From contig CM068367.1 of assembly GCA_034769895.1 (NCBI GenBank), forward strand, positions 122,983,927 to 123,047,926: 64,000 nucleotides of DNA. Reading direction: 5' to 3'. The position numbers and the translations under genes were made by a program. Under the pieces are notes generated by a model. That model saw nothing but the letters and a program-made list of their open reading frames with translations, did no database searches and was not told where the DNA came from. Below, one piece after another: positions 61,940 through 64,000 of this stretch (the stretch's first letter is position 1; the number at the start of each line of letters is the position of its first letter). The DNA is from Magicicada septendecula. Its lineage: Eukaryota > Arthropoda > Insecta > Hemiptera > Cicadidae.

Positions 61940-61984
61940 AATTTGTAGAGCGTGACTGTGTACACGTACGTGCGGCGGTGTAAA

Positions 61985-62095
<111 letters not shown>

Positions 62096-62878
62096 AAGAA
62101 GCTGTACGTATGCCGGAAACGCTGAATTAGAGCAGCTTCTCGTTGCCTTCTTCACTGTTTGACGTGCTTGCGTAATGCACTTGAACGCGCGTACGGAAAA
62201 TATATTGTGTGTAAAGCGTTTCTAATAACGATCTCGATCTCGGTTTTACACAAGCCTAGAGACTGCAAGTGTAATCCAGCTTCGCGGGATGAGTAGCGTA
62301 ATGTTGTTGACGTCGTGAGTAAACTGCAGATCTCTTTCTCCCGTGAGAACTATTATTAAGATTATTAATCGATTATATGGTTTTCGAATCATAGTCATTA
62401 GATCGTGGCAGGGTAGAAATAGGTGAAACACGAAATGGAACACTTAATTTTTATGAAAGAAGGCAAAAACTAAATGTAAGATCTGTAGAATATAGGGTAG
62501 TATAGGATTTAACAAACACAAATTCAGTGGTGCAGGCCACCTGCAGAAATGAACAGAAATAAGAAGAGAATTGCTGCGCACAATAAGAGAATTTATTTAC
62601 TCGTTGCGCACAATAAATAGAAAATCTGGGAGGCAAAAATTTCACAAGGACAACGGGATATAGAATATAGGAAAACACGATATAGGACGTTACGGGATGT
62701 AGGATATCCTTTCACAAGGATTATAGGACAACGTGATGAACATTATTCTAAGAAAAATGAAAAAAACGTTGGGGCCAACAATGCTTGCGCAAAATACGAG
62801 TCACGTGAACATGTTTTTAAAGAATAAAGATATTAATTTAATGTTTCCAAGGCACTTGTGGGTAGAAAACATAATCAT

Positions 62879-62880
<2 letters not shown>

Positions 62881-62910
<30 letters not shown>
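62881..62910. repeat. (GT)n microsatellite
   Basis: Fifteen GT units. Confidence 0.95.
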
Positions 62911-62912
<2 letters not shown>

Positions 62913-63493
62913 CTTTTTTGATTTCGTATATTATATATTTATTATTTATTATACTTTATAATGTATTACAAATATGATATAAATTATCATATATAGCCTG
63001 TGATACATTATATAAATTATGATATTTATATTATATATAAATTATCATATATCATATAGGCCTATTATTATATTGTTAATAAATAAATAAAAACACCTCC
63101 TTTTCTGTAAAGTAGCCTCGCTGAATGTGTTTCCAGGCGGCATCAAAGACCAGTTAAGTAGCCCAATTAGCGAAGGCACCCCCTGCTGCTGACAACTGTG
63201 AACAAAGCTAGCCGCTTCTGAAACATGTCCAATGATGCCAAACGTATTTTGAACTTGAATGCAATGTGGACCAGTCTTTGCGCGACATCGGAAGTGCCCG
63301 CTTGTCTGAATTTCGAGTCCGTTGCCAAAGAAACCACTGCTTTAGGAATTATTAATTTGTTACCTTCTTACAGCACATAGTATTTTACATAGTATATTTA
63401 TATTTAAATATCACAGTAATACTCCTTTACTTTATTTATACAGTAGTTGTAATTTTCGGTTCCGTGTTTGTGTTCCGTGTTCACGTGTTTAAA

Positions 63494-64000
63494 ATGTGGA
63501 GACCTTGGGAGAGAGAACAACCATATCCTCAGCACGCTGATAATGAAGAAGGGAGTCATCGTCATAGTGATAGTGAAGAAATCGTTGTTGATGTAGTTAG
63601 CAACAGTGACAGTGGTGATGTAAGTGACAATAATGGGGAGTTTTCGAACGACGGGGAAATCTCGGCCACTCCAGGCATTAGTAGGCCAATCAAAAATTCG
63701 ATTAGAACAATTTCGAAACAGAGCCAAACTATAGTGTGTAACGTAGATGAATATGTTGTAAATAACAAAGTAGGTAAGGGTTCAATTACTGAAACAGCCA
63801 AAATTGTGAAATTAAGCCGCCCTACTGTTCGTAAAATTGTTTCTAGAGGTCCCGTGACTCCCAACAAGCCAGGTAACAAAAGAGCGCGTTTTAATAAAAT
63901 TGATAATTTTGTTTGCGACATTATCCGCCAAGAAATTCACAATTTTTACAAGAAAGGACAGCCACCCACAATTTCCGAACAACTCCAGTATCTTCAGAAC
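63494..64000 (+). CDS. Probable Tc1/IS630-like transposase, N-terminal part, runs off the window
   Basis: ATG at 63494 opens a frame of 169 codons that is still open at the window end. Residues about 16-70 are acidic and Ser/Asn-rich. Residues about 96-118 (GSITETAKIVKLSRPTVRKI) form a helix-turn-helix of the kind found in Tc1/mariner and IS630-type transposases. DNFVCDIIRQEIHNFYKKGQ and PPTISEQLQYLQN match the spacer that in insect members precedes the DDE endonuclease. The catalytic domain would lie beyond base 64000. The frame contains no break. No terminal repeat was identified upstream. Family assignment rests on motif memory. Confidence 0.68.
   Translation, partial: MWRPWEREQPYPQHADNEEGSHRHSDSEEIVVDVVSNSDSGDVSDNNGEFSNDGEISATPGISRPIKNSIRTISKQSQTIVCNVDEYVVNNKVGKGSITETAKIVKLSRPTVRKIVSRGPVTPNKPGNKRARFNKIDNFVCDIIRQEIHNFYKKGQPPTISEQLQYLQN

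Overview
The window looks like gene-poor, AT-rich nuclear DNA from a eukaryote, most likely an insect. The transposon families point to a hemimetabolous insect of cockroach/termite type, but that is an inference from family resemblance, not proof. I found no convincing host single-copy gene, no rRNA, no functional tRNA and no CRISPR array. Almost everything recognisable is a transposable element, an element fragment or a simple repeat.

Layout. 1-8.4 kb is mostly unrecognised DNA with two 5'-truncated minus-strand non-LTR retrotransposon (LINE) tails at 1985-2417 and 3705-4395. 8.4-19.5 kb holds a nested pair: a near-complete Ty3/Gypsy-type LTR retrotransposon (9271-19211, LTRs of about 2.07 kb) sits inside the reverse-transcriptase region of an older minus-strand LINE, whose halves lie at 8405-9270 and 19237-19460. 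19.5-28.5 kb is AT-rich with a long (GT)n tract and degenerate LINE pieces. At 29541-30950 there is an uninterrupted hAT-type transposase reading frame that lacks its N-terminus. 31-45 kb has a tRNA-like SINE relic, a LINE relic and a possible unpaired LTR. At 45.3-46.2 kb a diverged minisatellite is interrupted by an almost perfect 81-bp-arm inverted repeat. 48.5-53.1 kb is a second nested pair: a 3985-bp DNA transposon (48609-52593) with terminal inverted repeats and a 4-bp AATT duplication has split another LINE. 53-63 kb contains more LINE and SINE relics and microsatellites. The last 507 bases (63494-64000) open a probable DNA-transposon transposase that runs off the window.

How the parts work together. 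In the LTR element, gag is followed by protease in the -1 frame. The overlap begins exactly at a canonical slippery heptamer (TTTAAAC, 13575-13581), followed after 8 bases by a 7-bp stem with a possible pseudoknot partner. This looks like programmed -1 frameshifting for Gag-Pol. Further downstream, pol is broken by two apparent frame lesions, so this copy is probably not autonomous although its LTRs are almost identical. The 48.6-52.6 kb DNA transposon has an array of its terminal motif repeated inside its left end, plausibly transposase-binding sites, and a transposase gene broken by stops and frameshifts.

The items most worth a second look are the frameshift cassette, the two nested insertions whose host reading frame can be followed across the insert, the subterminal repeat array, the hairpin at 46 kb, hammerhead-like motifs at six places, and a 130-bp GC-rich insertion with a 12-bp target duplication at 56.9 kb.
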